A stretch of 64,000 nt of DNA. Origin: Pedobacter sp. L105 (GTDB lineage: Bacteria; Bacteroidota; Bacteroidia; Sphingobacteriales; Sphingobacteriaceae). The position numbers and the translations under genes are program-made. Position 1 is the first letter of the stretch, and the number at the start of each line of letters is the position of its first letter. The stretch lies in assembly GCF_009765875.1 (NCBI RefSeq), contig NZ_LMUP01000014.1, forward strand, positions 186,001 to 250,000. The letters are read 5' to 3'. This document shows, piece after piece, positions 16,645 to 25,410 of the stretch. A model generated the notes under the pieces. It worked only from the letters and a program-made list of their open reading frames with translations, did no database searches and was not told where the DNA came from.

Positions 16645-17667
16645 TTAAAACAATTTACCCGATTGCGCCTGATAGGATCTTTTCAGGTGTTTATAGGCAG
16701 CTTCAGTAACTTCTCTTCCCCTGGAGGTTCGCATCATATAACCTTCCTGTATCAGGAAAGGCTCATAAACTTCCTCTATTGTCCCTTCATCTTCTCCAAC
16801 TGCGGTAGCAATGGTTTTTAACCCCACAGGGCCGCCTTTAAATTTATCGATGATGGTAGACAGGATTTTATTGTCCATTTCATCCAAACCATGTTCATCT
16901 ACATTTAAGGCCGTCAGAGCATACTTCGCAATGGCTGTATCAATCGTGCCATTGCCCTTGATCTGTGCAAAATCGCGCGTGCGTCTAAGCAATGCATTGG
17001 CTATCCGCGGCGTACCGCGGCTTCGCCTGGCAATTTCATAAGCCCCTTCTTCAGTGATCGGTGTTTTCAGGATCTGTGAAGAACGCAGAACGATGGTAGT
17101 GAGCAGTTTAGCGTCATAATAGGCCAGTCTGGAATTAATTCCAAAACGGGCACGCAAAGGTGCAGTGAGCAAACCGGAACGGGTTGTTGCCCCAACTAAA
17201 GTAAAAGGATTTAAAGTGATCTGTACAGAACGTGCATTGGGCCCGCTCTCCAGCATAATGTCAATTTTAAAGTCTTCCATAGCAGAATACAAATATTCTT
17301 CTACCAGCGGACTTAAACGATGGATCTCGTCAATAAAGAGGATATCTCCGGTTTCCAGGTTGGTCAGCAAACCTGCCAGATCGCCTGGCTTATCCAGCAC
17401 CGGACCGGAAGTTACCTTTATGCCAACACCCATTTCATTGGCAATAATATAAGAGAGGGTAGTTTTCCCTAATCCCGGAGGGCCGTGAAGTAACACGTGA
17501 TCTAAAGGTTCGCCACGCTGCTTAGCTGCCTTTACAAAGATCTTCAGGTTCTCCATTATCTTTTCCTGACCGGTAAAATCTTCGAAAGCCTGGGGGCGTA
17601 AAACTTTCTCTATATCCCTTTCAATGGGGCTTAGGCTTTCTGAAGAAGGATCGAGGTTTTCATTCAT
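16645..17667 (-). CDS. ruvB: Holliday junction branch migration ATPase RuvB
   Basis: A 340-residue AAA+ motor of the RuvAB complex that drives branch migration in recombination repair. Walker A GPPGLGKTTL, Walker B LFIDEIHRL, sensor GATTRSG, the arginine-finger region PLRARFG and the C-terminal winged helix are all present. The length is normal. It ends a three-gene minus-strand run with the dehydrogenase gene (nine-base gap) and pdxH. Confidence 0.98.
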   Translation of the reverse strand: MNENLDPSSESLSPIERDIEKVLRPQAFEDFTGQEKIMENLKIFVKAAKQRGEPLDHVLLHGPPGLGKTTLSYIIANEMGVGIKVTSGPVLDKPGDLAGLLTNLETGDILFIDEIHRLSPLVEEYLYSAMEDFKIDIMLESGPNARSVQITLNPFTLVGATTRSGLLTAPLRARFGINSRLAYYDAKLLTTIVLRSSQILKTPITEEGAYEIARRSRGTPRIANALLRRTRDFAQIKGNGTIDTAIAKYALTALNVDEHGLDEMDNKILSTIIDKFKGGPVGLKTIATAVGEDEGTIEEVYEPFLIQEGYMMRTSRGREVTEAAYKHLKRSYQAQSGKLF

Positions 17668-17676
17668 GTTGTAAAG

Positions 17677-18567
17677 TTAAGATAAAAACTTAGCTGCTGG
17701 CCGGGCATCTTTCACGCCATTGCTATAATCGTAAAATCCTTCTCCGGATTTTACACCCTTTTTACCAGCCATGGCCATATTCACCAATAAAGGACAGGGT
17801 GCATATTTTGGATTGCCAAAACCCTGATGTAATACGTTAAGTATAGCCAGGCAAACATCCAGCCCGATAAAATCTGCCAGCTGCAGCGGGCCCATAGGGT
17901 GGGCCATGCCCAGCTTCATCACCGTGTCTATCTCCTGGACACCCGCTACCCCCTCAAATAAGGTATAAATGGCTTCGTTGATCATCGGCATCAGGATGCG
18001 GTTGGCCACAAATCCCGGGTAATCATTTACTTCTACAGGAACCTTGTCCAGTTTCTCAGAAAGGTTCATGATCAGCGCAGTAGTAGCATCCGAAGTAGCA
18101 TACCCACGGATCACCTCTACCAGTTTCATTACCGGAACAGGGTTCATGAAATGCATCCCGATCACTTTATCCCCTCTGCCGGTTACCGCTGCAATCTGTG
18201 TGATGGAGATCGAAGAAGTGTTGCTGGCCAGGATAGCTTCCGGTTTACTGCAGGCATCCAGCTCGCGGAAGATCTTTAATTTAAGTTCCAGGTTTTCTGT
18301 CGCTGCTTCAATCACCAGGTCGGCTGCCGAAACACCATCCTTTAAATCTGTAAAAGTAGTGATGCGACCTAAGATATTCGTTTTCTCCACTTCCGTCACT
18401 GTGCCTTTTGCTACCTGGCGGTCAATGTTTTTAGAAATGGTTTGTACTCCTTTATTTAAGGCTTCCTGATTGATATCGATCAGGTTTACCTGATATCCGA
18501 ACTGTGCAAAGGTATGTGTTATGCCATTACCCATAGTGCCAGAGCCGATAACTGCTATTTTATCCAT
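17677..18567 (-). CDS. 3-hydroxybutyryl-CoA dehydrogenase (3-hydroxyacyl-CoA dehydrogenase family)
   Basis: A 296-residue NAD-dependent dehydrogenase that oxidises (S)-3-hydroxyacyl-CoA or runs in reverse. The Rossmann motif GSGTMGNGI is at residues 8-16, with the catalytic-histidine motif GMHFMNPVPVMKLVEVI and the C-terminal dimer domain (GFVANRILMPMINEA, HPMGPLQLADFIGLD). It is the short single-function form, without a hydratase domain. Neighbours give no pathway clue. The gene symbol is left blank because short-chain (hbd) and general fatty-acid roles cannot be separated here. Confidence 0.93.
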   Translation of the reverse strand: MDKIAVIGSGTMGNGITHTFAQFGYQVNLIDINQEALNKGVQTISKNIDRQVAKGTVTEVEKTNILGRITTFTDLKDGVSAADLVIEAATENLELKLKIFRELDACSKPEAILASNTSSISITQIAAVTGRGDKVIGMHFMNPVPVMKLVEVIRGYATSDATTALIMNLSEKLDKVPVEVNDYPGFVANRILMPMINEAIYTLFEGVAGVQEIDTVMKLGMAHPMGPLQLADFIGLDVCLAILNVLHQGFGNPKYAPCPLLVNMAMAGKKGVKSGEGFYDYSNGVKDARPAAKFLS

Positions 18568-18585
18568 ATTTGGTTTGTTAAAATA

Positions 18586-19236
18586 TTAAGGGGCAAGGCG
18601 GTTAATAGTCCATACGCCGTTTACACTGGTATAGGTAATCCTGTCGTGCAAACGACTCGGGCGACCCTGCCAGAATTCGATATGATCGGCTTTCAACAGG
18701 TATCCTCCCCATTGTTCAGGACGTGGAACTTCTTTTTCCGCATAAGCTGCGCTAAGCTCCTGTACACGTTCTTCCAATACCTCACGGTTAGGGATCATTT
18801 TACTTTGCGGCGAAGCCGAAGCACCGATCTGGCTTCCCTTAGGGCGGGAATGGAAATAAGTAGTAGATTCTTCTTCCGTAACCCTCGTTATGGTACCTTC
18901 TATACGTACCTGACGTTCCAGCTCTGCCCAGAAAAATACCATTGCAGCCTGTGGGTTTTCTTCCAGCTGGATGCCTTTCTGACTGGCATAATTGGTGAAA
19001 AATACAAAACCATTTTCATCAAATCCTTTGAGTAATAAAATGCGCGCCGAGGGCCTGCCAGAAAGATCGGCAGTAGCCAGCGTCATCACATTAGGTTCAT
19101 ACAACTTGGCATCAAGGGCATCCTTAAACCATTTCCCAAACTGTATAATGGGATCTTTGTCAACATCCTGCTCTGCCAGTTCAGCAGCGCGGTAATCCTG
19201 TCTTAAATTTTGAATATTCTCTTTGGTCAGCTCCAT
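18586..19236 (-). CDS. pdxH: Pyridoxamine 5'-phosphate oxidase
   Basis: A 216-residue FMN enzyme that makes pyridoxal 5'-phosphate. Family motifs include the FMN/substrate region RILLLKGFDENGFVFFTNY, QVRIEGT, and the C-terminal WGGYLLKADHIEFWQGRPSRLHDR segment. I choose ATG 19236 (MELTKENIQNLRQDYR), which gives the usual family length. An upstream extension to 19287 would run into the divergent YqgE gene and lacks family similarity. Confidence 0.96.
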   Translation of the reverse strand: MELTKENIQNLRQDYRAAELAEQDVDKDPIIQFGKWFKDALDAKLYEPNVMTLATADLSGRPSARILLLKGFDENGFVFFTNYASQKGIQLEENPQAAMVFFWAELERQVRIEGTITRVTEEESTTYFHSRPKGSQIGASASPQSKMIPNREVLEERVQELSAAYAEKEVPRPEQWGGYLLKADHIEFWQGRPSRLHDRITYTSVNGVWTINRLAP

Positions 19237-19262
19237 ATTACAAAAATAGGTTTTAGTTTTTT

Positions 19263-19270
19263 CAAAATTA
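19263..19270 (-). promoter_or_regulatory. Putative -7 box for pdxH
   Basis: CAAAATTA on the plus strand reads TAATTTTG on the minus strand, a match to TAnnTTTG, 26 bases before the pdxH ATG. This also supports the shorter pdxH start. No good -33 element is seen. Confidence 0.4.
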
Positions 19271-19285
19271 TCAGTAATTTTAAGC

Positions 19286-19849
19286 ATGATAAGTCAACTC
19301 ACCCCTGCAGCAGGTAAACTGCTTATTTCTGAGCCATTTATGAATGATCCGAATTTTAAAAGGGCGGTTGTATTACTGGCAGATCATGGAGAAGAGGGGA
19401 CTCTGGGTTTTGTATTGAACCAGCCGAGCCTGATGATTCTGGAAGATCTGATCCATGATGTTGGAGGACCTGAATTTCCGGTGTATTATGGCGGGCCGGT
19501 AGCAACAGATACGTTGCATTTTATACACCGCTGTCCGGACCTGATTCCTGGAGGCGGGTTAATCGCCAAAGATATTTACTGGGGAGGGAACTTTGAATCG
19601 CTAAAGGCGTTAATTGGGCAGGGAAGTGTGACCGAAGCGGAGGTGAAACTCTTTGTAGGTTATTCGGGCTGGGGCGCGGAACAACTGGCAGGAGAAATGA
19701 AATCAAATACCTGGATCGTATCAGATCAATACGATTCAGATATGATATTTTCTGCTGATGAGGAAAAGCTGTGGCGGGATGTGATCATTCACCTCGGTCC
19801 TAAATATGCCCACATCAGCAACTTTCCACAAAATCCTAACTTAAATTAG
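19286..19849 (+). CDS. YqgE/AlgH family protein
   Basis: A 187-residue cytoplasmic protein of the UPF0301 (YqgE/AlgH) family. The family signature is clear: GKLLISEPFMNDPNFKRAVV, LGFVLNQPS, YYGGPVATDTLHFIH and GYSGWGAEQLAGE. The biochemical role of the family is not settled; AlgH in Pseudomonas was named for an effect on alginate regulation. It diverges from pdxH with a short shared upstream region. Confidence 0.93.
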   Translation: MISQLTPAAGKLLISEPFMNDPNFKRAVVLLADHGEEGTLGFVLNQPSLMILEDLIHDVGGPEFPVYYGGPVATDTLHFIHRCPDLIPGGGLIAKDIYWGGNFESLKALIGQGSVTEAEVKLFVGYSGWGAEQLAGEMKSNTWIVSDQYDSDMIFSADEEKLWRDVIIHLGPKYAHISNFPQNPNLN

Positions 19850-19884
19850 CTATTTTCTTTAACTGATTCTTTCTTCACCAAAAA

Positions 19885-20376
19885 TTAGCTGTTCTCCATT
19901 TCTGCAGCAGATTCTTCTACCGTTTTTCTAAGCTGGTCTTTATAAGACTGCATTTTTTCTGCCAAAACAGTGTCTGCTGTAGACAGTATCTGTACGGCTA
20001 GCAAACCTGCATTTTTAGCTGCATTTAATGCTACAGTAGCTACCGGAATGCCATTGGGCATTTGCAGGATGGAAAGAATTGAATCCCATCCGTCTATAGA
20101 ATTTGAGGATTTTACGGGTACACCAATTACGGGTAAAACGGTGATAGAGGCAACCATTCCTGGTAAATGCGCCGCACCGCCTGCTCCGGCAATGATCACC
20201 TTTAATCCCCTGGAAGCTGCATCCTTAGCATAGCTGAACATGCGCTCTGGTGTGCGGTGTGCAGAAACAACTGTCATCTCAAATTCTACTCCAAATTCTT
20301 TTAAAATATTGGCGGCGTCGCTCATGATATTTAAATCCGACTTGCTGCCCATAATTATGCCTACTTTAACGCTCAT
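19885..20376 (-). CDS. purE: N5-carboxyaminoimidazole ribonucleotide mutase
   Basis: A 163-residue class I PurE that shifts the carboxyl group of N5-CAIR to CAIR in purine synthesis. Motifs: GIIMGSKSDL at the N-terminus, the SAHRTPERM loop with the catalytic histidine, and AGGAAHLPGM. Its start overlaps the purK stop by one base, so the two are translated together. Confidence 0.97.
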   Translation of the reverse strand: MSVKVGIIMGSKSDLNIMSDAANILKEFGVEFEMTVVSAHRTPERMFSYAKDAASRGLKVIIAGAGGAAHLPGMVASITVLPVIGVPVKSSNSIDGWDSILSILQMPNGIPVATVALNAAKNAGLLAVQILSTADTVLAEKMQSYKDQLRKTVEESAAEMENS

Positions 20377-21515
20377 TAAGATATTACTTTTAGTGTTTCT
20401 TTAATATAATTTGCTTTTTCAATCGCTCCCTCACGGTTCTGGTCTACAATAGTGATGTGGCCCATTTTTCGGAACGGTTTGGTGTATTTTTTACCGTATA
20501 GATGAACATATACCCCATCAATGGCCATCACTTTTTCCATACCCTGATATTTGGCCACTCCGTCGTGTCCTTTTTCACCCAGCAGATTAATCATTACTGC
20601 ATTGCTGATGGCACGGGTATCCCCCAATGGAAGGTTAAATATAGAGCGTAACTGCTGATCAAATTGGGATACGTAATTTCCTTCTATCGTATGGTGACCG
20701 CTATTGTGTGGCCTTGGCGCCAGTTCATTTACCAGTATCTGTCCGTCCCTGGTAATAAACATTTCAACAGCCAGTAATCCGGTTACGTTTAAAGCTGCTG
20801 CAATATTTTTAGCGATAGTTTCTGCCCTTTCCTGAATATGATCAGGGTAAGTAGATGGAGAGATCAGAAATTCTACCAGGTTAGCCTCGGCGTTAAATTC
20901 CATCTCTACCATGGGGAAGGTTTTTACATCCCCGTTTGAGTTTCTGGAAACGATTACGGCAATCTCCTTTTCAAAATCTACCAGTTCTTCAATCAGGCAA
21001 TGGCTGTCGAAGGCATGCTCCAAATCCTCCGCATCATTGATCCGCATCACCCCTTTACCATCGTAGCCGTCTTTACGCTGTTTCAGCATATAAGGGAAAG
21101 GGATGGTGGAATGCAGCATATCTTCTTTGGTATTCACCAATTGGAAGTGGGAGGTAGGAATATCATTTTCTTTGAAGAATTGCTTTTGGATACCTTTATC
21201 CTGTATCAGCCTGATCACCCTGGCTTGTGGGTAAACCATTTTACCTTCTTTCTCCAACTGATCAAGCGCTTCAATGTTCACCTTTTCAATTTCAATAGTG
21301 ATCACATCTGCCTTTTTACCAAATTTATAAACGGTGTCGTAATCTGTAATGGAACCGCATTCAAAGTAATTGGCAATGTGTTTACAGGGCGCATCTGCAT
21401 CAGGATCGAGAACCAGTGTAGTCAGGTTATAGTTAATAGCTTCCTGAATTAACATTCTGCCTAATTGTCCGCCACCTAAAATACCTAATTTTAAATCACT
21501 TATTTGTTTTGCCAT
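20376..21515 (-). CDS. purK: N5-carboxyaminoimidazole ribonucleotide synthase
   Basis: A 379-residue ATP-grasp enzyme that carboxylates AIR with bicarbonate, the step before PurE. The opening LGILGGGQLGRML is diagnostic; the ATP-grasp regions PYMLKQRKDGYDGKGV and ELAPRPHNSGHHTIE are intact. The length matches the family. It is first in a purK-purE operon. Confidence 0.97.
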   Translation of the reverse strand: MAKQISDLKLGILGGGQLGRMLIQEAINYNLTTLVLDPDADAPCKHIANYFECGSITDYDTVYKFGKKADVITIEIEKVNIEALDQLEKEGKMVYPQARVIRLIQDKGIQKQFFKENDIPTSHFQLVNTKEDMLHSTIPFPYMLKQRKDGYDGKGVMRINDAEDLEHAFDSHCLIEELVDFEKEIAVIVSRNSNGDVKTFPMVEMEFNAEANLVEFLISPSTYPDHIQERAETIAKNIAAALNVTGLLAVEMFITRDGQILVNELAPRPHNSGHHTIEGNYVSQFDQQLRSIFNLPLGDTRAISNAVMINLLGEKGHDGVAKYQGMEKVMAIDGVYVHLYGKKYTKPFRKMGHITIVDQNREGAIEKANYIKETLKVIS

Positions 21516-21536
21516 ATCGATATGAAAAAGTAATGC

Positions 21537-21554
21537 TTATTTTGCACAAAAATA
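21537..21554. promoter_or_regulatory. Overlapping divergent -7 boxes between purK and the flavoprotein gene
   Basis: A nearly symmetrical stretch, TTATTTTGCACAAAAATA, carries TATTTTG for the plus strand (29 bases before ATG 21573) and TATTTTTG for the minus strand (about 30 bases before the purK ATG). The minus box matches TAnnTTTG fully; the plus box is one base short of it. If both are used, the two polymerases would compete for the same site. Confidence 0.35.
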
Positions 21555-21572
21555 ACAATATAAACGGATTTG

Positions 21573-22763
21573 ATGGATGCTGATGCTATAATAATTGGTG
21601 CAGGTGCCTGCGGATTGATGTGTGCGGTACAGGCAGGATACCTGGGGAAGAAGGTGATTGTTTTGGAGAAAGGGAGTAAGGCTGGGGCTAAAATACTGAT
21701 TTCCGGAGGCGGAAGATGTAATTATACCAACCTTTTTGCCACGGACGAACAATTTATTTCGGCCAATAAACATTTTAGTAAATCTGCTTTCACACAATGG
21801 ACAGTAGCAGATACCATTAGTTTTTTTGAAACTTACGGTATACAGGGAAAAGAAAAAACACTTGGACAATTATTTCCTGAAGATAAAAACGCAAAAGATA
21901 TTGTAGAAGTATTTACAGGGATCTGTGATGACTTTGGTCAGGAGATCAGGTGTGACGCGGATATTACAGATATCACTAAACATGAAGATAGTTACTCTGT
22001 AACCTATCAGCGTTCTGGCAAGAGTTATATAGTAAAGGCGCCAAAGCTGGTGATCGCCACGGGTGGGCTACCTATTCCAAAAATGGGCGCTACAGATTTT
22101 GCTTTGCGCTACGCCCGGCAAAATGGGTTAAACATTGTTGAAACTGCTCCGGCATTGGTACCCTTAACCATTACGGGGAAGGATGAGGACTGGTACGTAC
22201 AGCTTTCCGGAAATTCGGTTTTCTGTGAACTGAGCAATGAGCGGATCTCCTTTGAAGAGAATATCCTTTTTACACACTGGGGTTTAAGCGGCCCTGCCGT
22301 ATTGCAGATCTCCTCTTACTGGCGCCCCGGAGAAAGTATCAATATCAATTTGCTCCCTCATGAGAATATCAGTGAAATTATTGAAGAAGAGAGAAAATAT
22401 AATGGTAAAACCTTATTATCTACTTTGTTGAACAGGTATTATGCCAGGAAGTTCAGCGAAGCCCTGGGTAAATTTCTGCCGCTCGAAAAAACGGTCGCAT
22501 CACTCACTAAAGCAGAACTGGAGCTGGTTCATCAAACGATACATTATTTTAAAATGAAACCTGCAGGTGATAAAGGATATGATAAAGCTGAGGTGATGCG
22601 TGGCGGGATAGACACCGCCGAGTTATCATCCAAAACCCTGGAATGTAAAAAGTTGCCGGGTTTATATTTCGGCGGCGAATGTGTGGATGTAACGGGATGG
22701 CTTGGGGGATATAATTTTCAATGGGCCTGGGCCTGTGGTTTTGTGATTGCACAGGGGATATAA
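21573..22763 (+). CDS. HI0933/YhiN-like flavoprotein (NAD(P)/FAD-dependent oxidoreductase)
   Basis: A 396-residue flavoprotein. The N-terminal FAD motif IIGAGACGLM is followed by the family signature GAKILISGGGRCNYTN, a middle domain, and the C-terminal GLYFGGECVDVTGWLGGYN motif that closes the FAD site. ATG 21573 is taken as start over TTG three bases upstream. Physiological substrates of this family are not well defined. RecQ begins four bases after its stop. Confidence 0.93.
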   Translation: MDADAIIIGAGACGLMCAVQAGYLGKKVIVLEKGSKAGAKILISGGGRCNYTNLFATDEQFISANKHFSKSAFTQWTVADTISFFETYGIQGKEKTLGQLFPEDKNAKDIVEVFTGICDDFGQEIRCDADITDITKHEDSYSVTYQRSGKSYIVKAPKLVIATGGLPIPKMGATDFALRYARQNGLNIVETAPALVPLTITGKDEDWYVQLSGNSVFCELSNERISFEENILFTHWGLSGPAVLQISSYWRPGESININLLPHENISEIIEEERKYNGKTLLSTLLNRYYARKFSEALGKFLPLEKTVASLTKAELELVHQTIHYFKMKPAGDKGYDKAEVMRGGIDTAELSSKTLECKKLPGLYFGGECVDVTGWLGGYNFQWAWACGFVIAQGI

Positions 22764-22766
22764 ACG

Positions 22767-24659
22767 ATGAACGAAACAGAGGTTTTAAAACATTACTGGG
22801 GATTCAGCTCTTTCAGGCCTGTGCAGGAAGATATTATCCGGGCTGTGCTGAATGGAGAGGATACGCTGGCTTTACTGCCTACTGGCGGAGGTAAATCGCT
22901 GTGTTTCCAGGTTCCTGCCCTGGTAAAAGAAGGAATCTGTATCGTAGTTTCTCCGCTCATTGCCCTGATGAAAGATCAGGTAGAGAATTTAAAGGCTAAA
23001 GGCATTCAGGCGGTAGCAATCTATGCCGGGATGGGAAAACGGGAAATTGACATCCTGCTGGACAATTGTGTTTATGGGCCCATCAAGTTTCTGTACCTTT
23101 CTCCTGAGCGGCTTTTATCCGATCTGGTTAGAACCAGGATCTCTTATATGAATGTGAACCTGATTGCTGTGGATGAAGCCCACTGTATCTCCCAGTGGGG
23201 ATATGATTTCAGGCCACCTTACCTGCAGCTTAGTTCGCTGCGGGAAATTCATCCTGATGTGCCTTTTATCGCCCTGACGGCTACAGCAACTGCTTTTGTA
23301 AGGGAAGATATCGTAGCTAAACTGGAGATGAAAGATCCAAAGGTTTTTGTACAGAGTTTTGCCCGTAAGAATTTAAGTTATGTGGTGTTCGATCTGGAGG
23401 ATAAATATAAAAAGCTGATCGATATTATAAAAAATGTAAAGGGAAGCGGACTGGTTTACGTGAGAAACAGAAGGGAAACCGCAGAGGTGGCACATTTTTT
23501 AAAAAGAAACAATATTGCGGCTGATTTCTATCATGCGGGTTTGGAACGCGGCGAAAGATCAAAGAAGCAGGAAGACTGGAAAAATAACAAGATCAGGGTA
23601 ATGGTGGCAACCAATGCTTTTGGAATGGGGATAGATAAGCCCGATGTTCGTTTTGTGGTCCACCTGGACCTGCCGGAAAGCCTGGAAGCCTATTACCAGG
23701 AGGCAGGACGCGGGGGAAGGGACGGAAGAAGGTCTTTTGCTGTGCTGTTGGCCAATCATTCTGATCAAATGGCCTTAAAAGCCAAGTATACCGATAGTTT
23801 CCCCAGTGTTGAAGAGATCAAAAAAACGTATCACTATCTGGGCAGTTATTTTCAGCTGGCCTATGGTGCCGGAGCTGGCGTTAATTTTAGTTTCGACCTT
23901 GCCGATTTCTGTAAACGTTTTAAACTAGGGGTGATCAAAACCATTGGTGCCCTGAAATTCCTGGAACATGATGGTTATATCACGCTATCAGAAAACATAT
24001 TTTTACCATCCCGGGTATTGTTTACCGCAGGTAATGAAGATGTTTACCGTTTTCAGATTGAGAACTCCGGTTATGATCCCCTGATTAAAACTGTTTTAAG
24101 ATCTTATGGAGGGATGTTCGACCATTATGCCAATATCAGCGAAAGCGATATCGCCAAAAGGTTGGGTATTTCTTTTAATGATGTGGTCAGGCAGTTAACT
24201 AATCTTCAGGAGCAGGGGCTATTGTCTTATCTTCCGCAAAGCGATCAGCCTCAACTGCAGTTTATCCTGGCAAGGGTAGACCTCCTTCATCTGGATACAG
24301 ACGTTAAATATATAGAACTGAGAAGAAAGATCCAGGCAGAACAGATCAGTGCTGTACTGGCCTATGCCGGGACAGAAGTTTGTCGTAGTATCCAGTTACT
24401 TACTTATTTTGATGAGCCCAATGCCGCCAAATGCGGGGTATGCGATATTTGCCTGGCAGAGAAAAAGAATGAAGACCTTGCGGAACTCACGGATAAAATA
24501 GATTTTGAAATAGCTACGCTGTTGCAGACAGACGGGCGTACACTGGATGATCTGATTAGTGAAATTAAAACCGGCTCCGACCAGGATAAGCTGACTCAGA
24601 TCCGTGAACTGCTCGATGCAGGTAAAATTAAAACAGATGGCAAAAACTATTATCTTTGA
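22767..24659 (+). CDS. recQ: ATP-dependent DNA helicase RecQ
   Basis: A 630-residue superfamily 2 helicase for recombination and replication-fork repair. Motifs: Walker A TGGGKSLCFQ, DEAH box AVDEAHCISQWGYDFRP (including the RecQ aromatic loop), motif III ALTATAT, motif VI QEAGRGGRDG. A RecQ zinc-binding segment (CRSIQLLTYF and CGVCDIC) and winged-helix region follow. A full HRDC domain is not obvious at the C-terminus, so this is probably the shorter Bacteroidota type. Confidence 0.96.
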   Translation: MNETEVLKHYWGFSSFRPVQEDIIRAVLNGEDTLALLPTGGGKSLCFQVPALVKEGICIVVSPLIALMKDQVENLKAKGIQAVAIYAGMGKREIDILLDNCVYGPIKFLYLSPERLLSDLVRTRISYMNVNLIAVDEAHCISQWGYDFRPPYLQLSSLREIHPDVPFIALTATATAFVREDIVAKLEMKDPKVFVQSFARKNLSYVVFDLEDKYKKLIDIIKNVKGSGLVYVRNRRETAEVAHFLKRNNIAADFYHAGLERGERSKKQEDWKNNKIRVMVATNAFGMGIDKPDVRFVVHLDLPESLEAYYQEAGRGGRDGRRSFAVLLANHSDQMALKAKYTDSFPSVEEIKKTYHYLGSYFQLAYGAGAGVNFSFDLADFCKRFKLGVIKTIGALKFLEHDGYITLSENIFLPSRVLFTAGNEDVYRFQIENSGYDPLIKTVLRSYGGMFDHYANISESDIAKRLGISFNDVVRQLTNLQEQGLLSYLPQSDQPQLQFILARVDLLHLDTDVKYIELRRKIQAEQISAVLAYAGTEVCRSIQLLTYFDEPNAAKCGVCDICLAEKKNEDLAELTDKIDFEIATLLQTDGRTLDDLISEIKTGSDQDKLTQIRELLDAGKIKTDGKNYYL

Positions 24660-24674
24660 TCGAATGTTCAATTA

Positions 24675-25388
24675 ATGATGATGAAGAAAAAAGCCCTCTG
24701 CCTACTGGCCCTCCCTATACTTTTTGCCGCCTGTAAACCTAAATGTGTAGAAGATCTGGGAATTCATTCTTCCAGGGATTTTACCGTTAAACCTTTTGAT
24801 GAGGTAAAGGTAAGTGGACCAATTAAGCTGATTATGCGTCAGGACAGTAGTTTTAAAATAAATGTGCTGGCAGATTCTAATGCCATAGGACTGGTTAAAG
24901 CAGAGGTAAGCGGAGATCAGCTGACAGTGAAACTGGATGGGAACTACTGCGGTAAAGATTCTGTAATTGTAAACGCCGGCATTGGCGACCTTAAAAAGCT
25001 GAATGCCGGTGGCGCAAGTAAAGTGTATACGGCTTCAGGAATTATTGTAAACACACTGGATGTAGTTTTGTCAGGAGCCGTAAAACTCAATATGGATGTG
25101 AGTGCGATGAAATTAACTACTACCACAGACGGGGCTGCAGTGATTAATCTACTTGGACAGGCAGGGGTACACGAAGTGAAAAGCACTGGCAGTATCAGGT
25201 TAAACGCTTTTGCTTTTGTAGCAGGTATTTATAATCTTGACCTTAACGGGGTATCAGATTTAAAGATCAACGCATTAAATGAGCTGAAAATTAAAACCTC
25301 AGGCGCTGCGGATATTCGGTATAAAGGGAATCCCAAAAATATAGAGGAAAAGAAATCGGGTACTTATAAACTGGAAAAAGTAAATTAG
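24675..25388 (+). CDS. DUF2807 (head GIN domain) lipoprotein
   Basis: A 237-residue predicted lipoprotein: a basic start with three Met codons, a hydrophobic run and lipobox LFAAC. The body shows the DUF2807 pattern of short repeated beta strands (VKVSGPIKLIMRQDS, LNAGGASKVYTASG, VVLSGAVKLNMDV), predicted to form a right-handed beta helix. The family is common in Bacteroidota and its role is unknown; it may act as an adhesion or envelope module. The exact start among the three ATGs from 24675 is uncertain. Confidence 0.88.
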   Translation: MMMKKKALCLLALPILFAACKPKCVEDLGIHSSRDFTVKPFDEVKVSGPIKLIMRQDSSFKINVLADSNAIGLVKAEVSGDQLTVKLDGNYCGKDSVIVNAGIGDLKKLNAGGASKVYTASGIIVNTLDVVLSGAVKLNMDVSAMKLTTTTDGAAVINLLGQAGVHEVKSTGSIRLNAFAFVAGIYNLDLNGVSDLKINALNELKIKTSGAADIRYKGNPKNIEEKKSGTYKLEKVN

Positions 25389-25410
25389 GAACCTCGGTTT
25401 GCAATCATCT

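Noticed and set aside
19237..19287. Extending pdxH to a start at 19287
   Set aside because: The extension overlaps the divergent YqgE start, has no family similarity, and a -7 box lies inside it.
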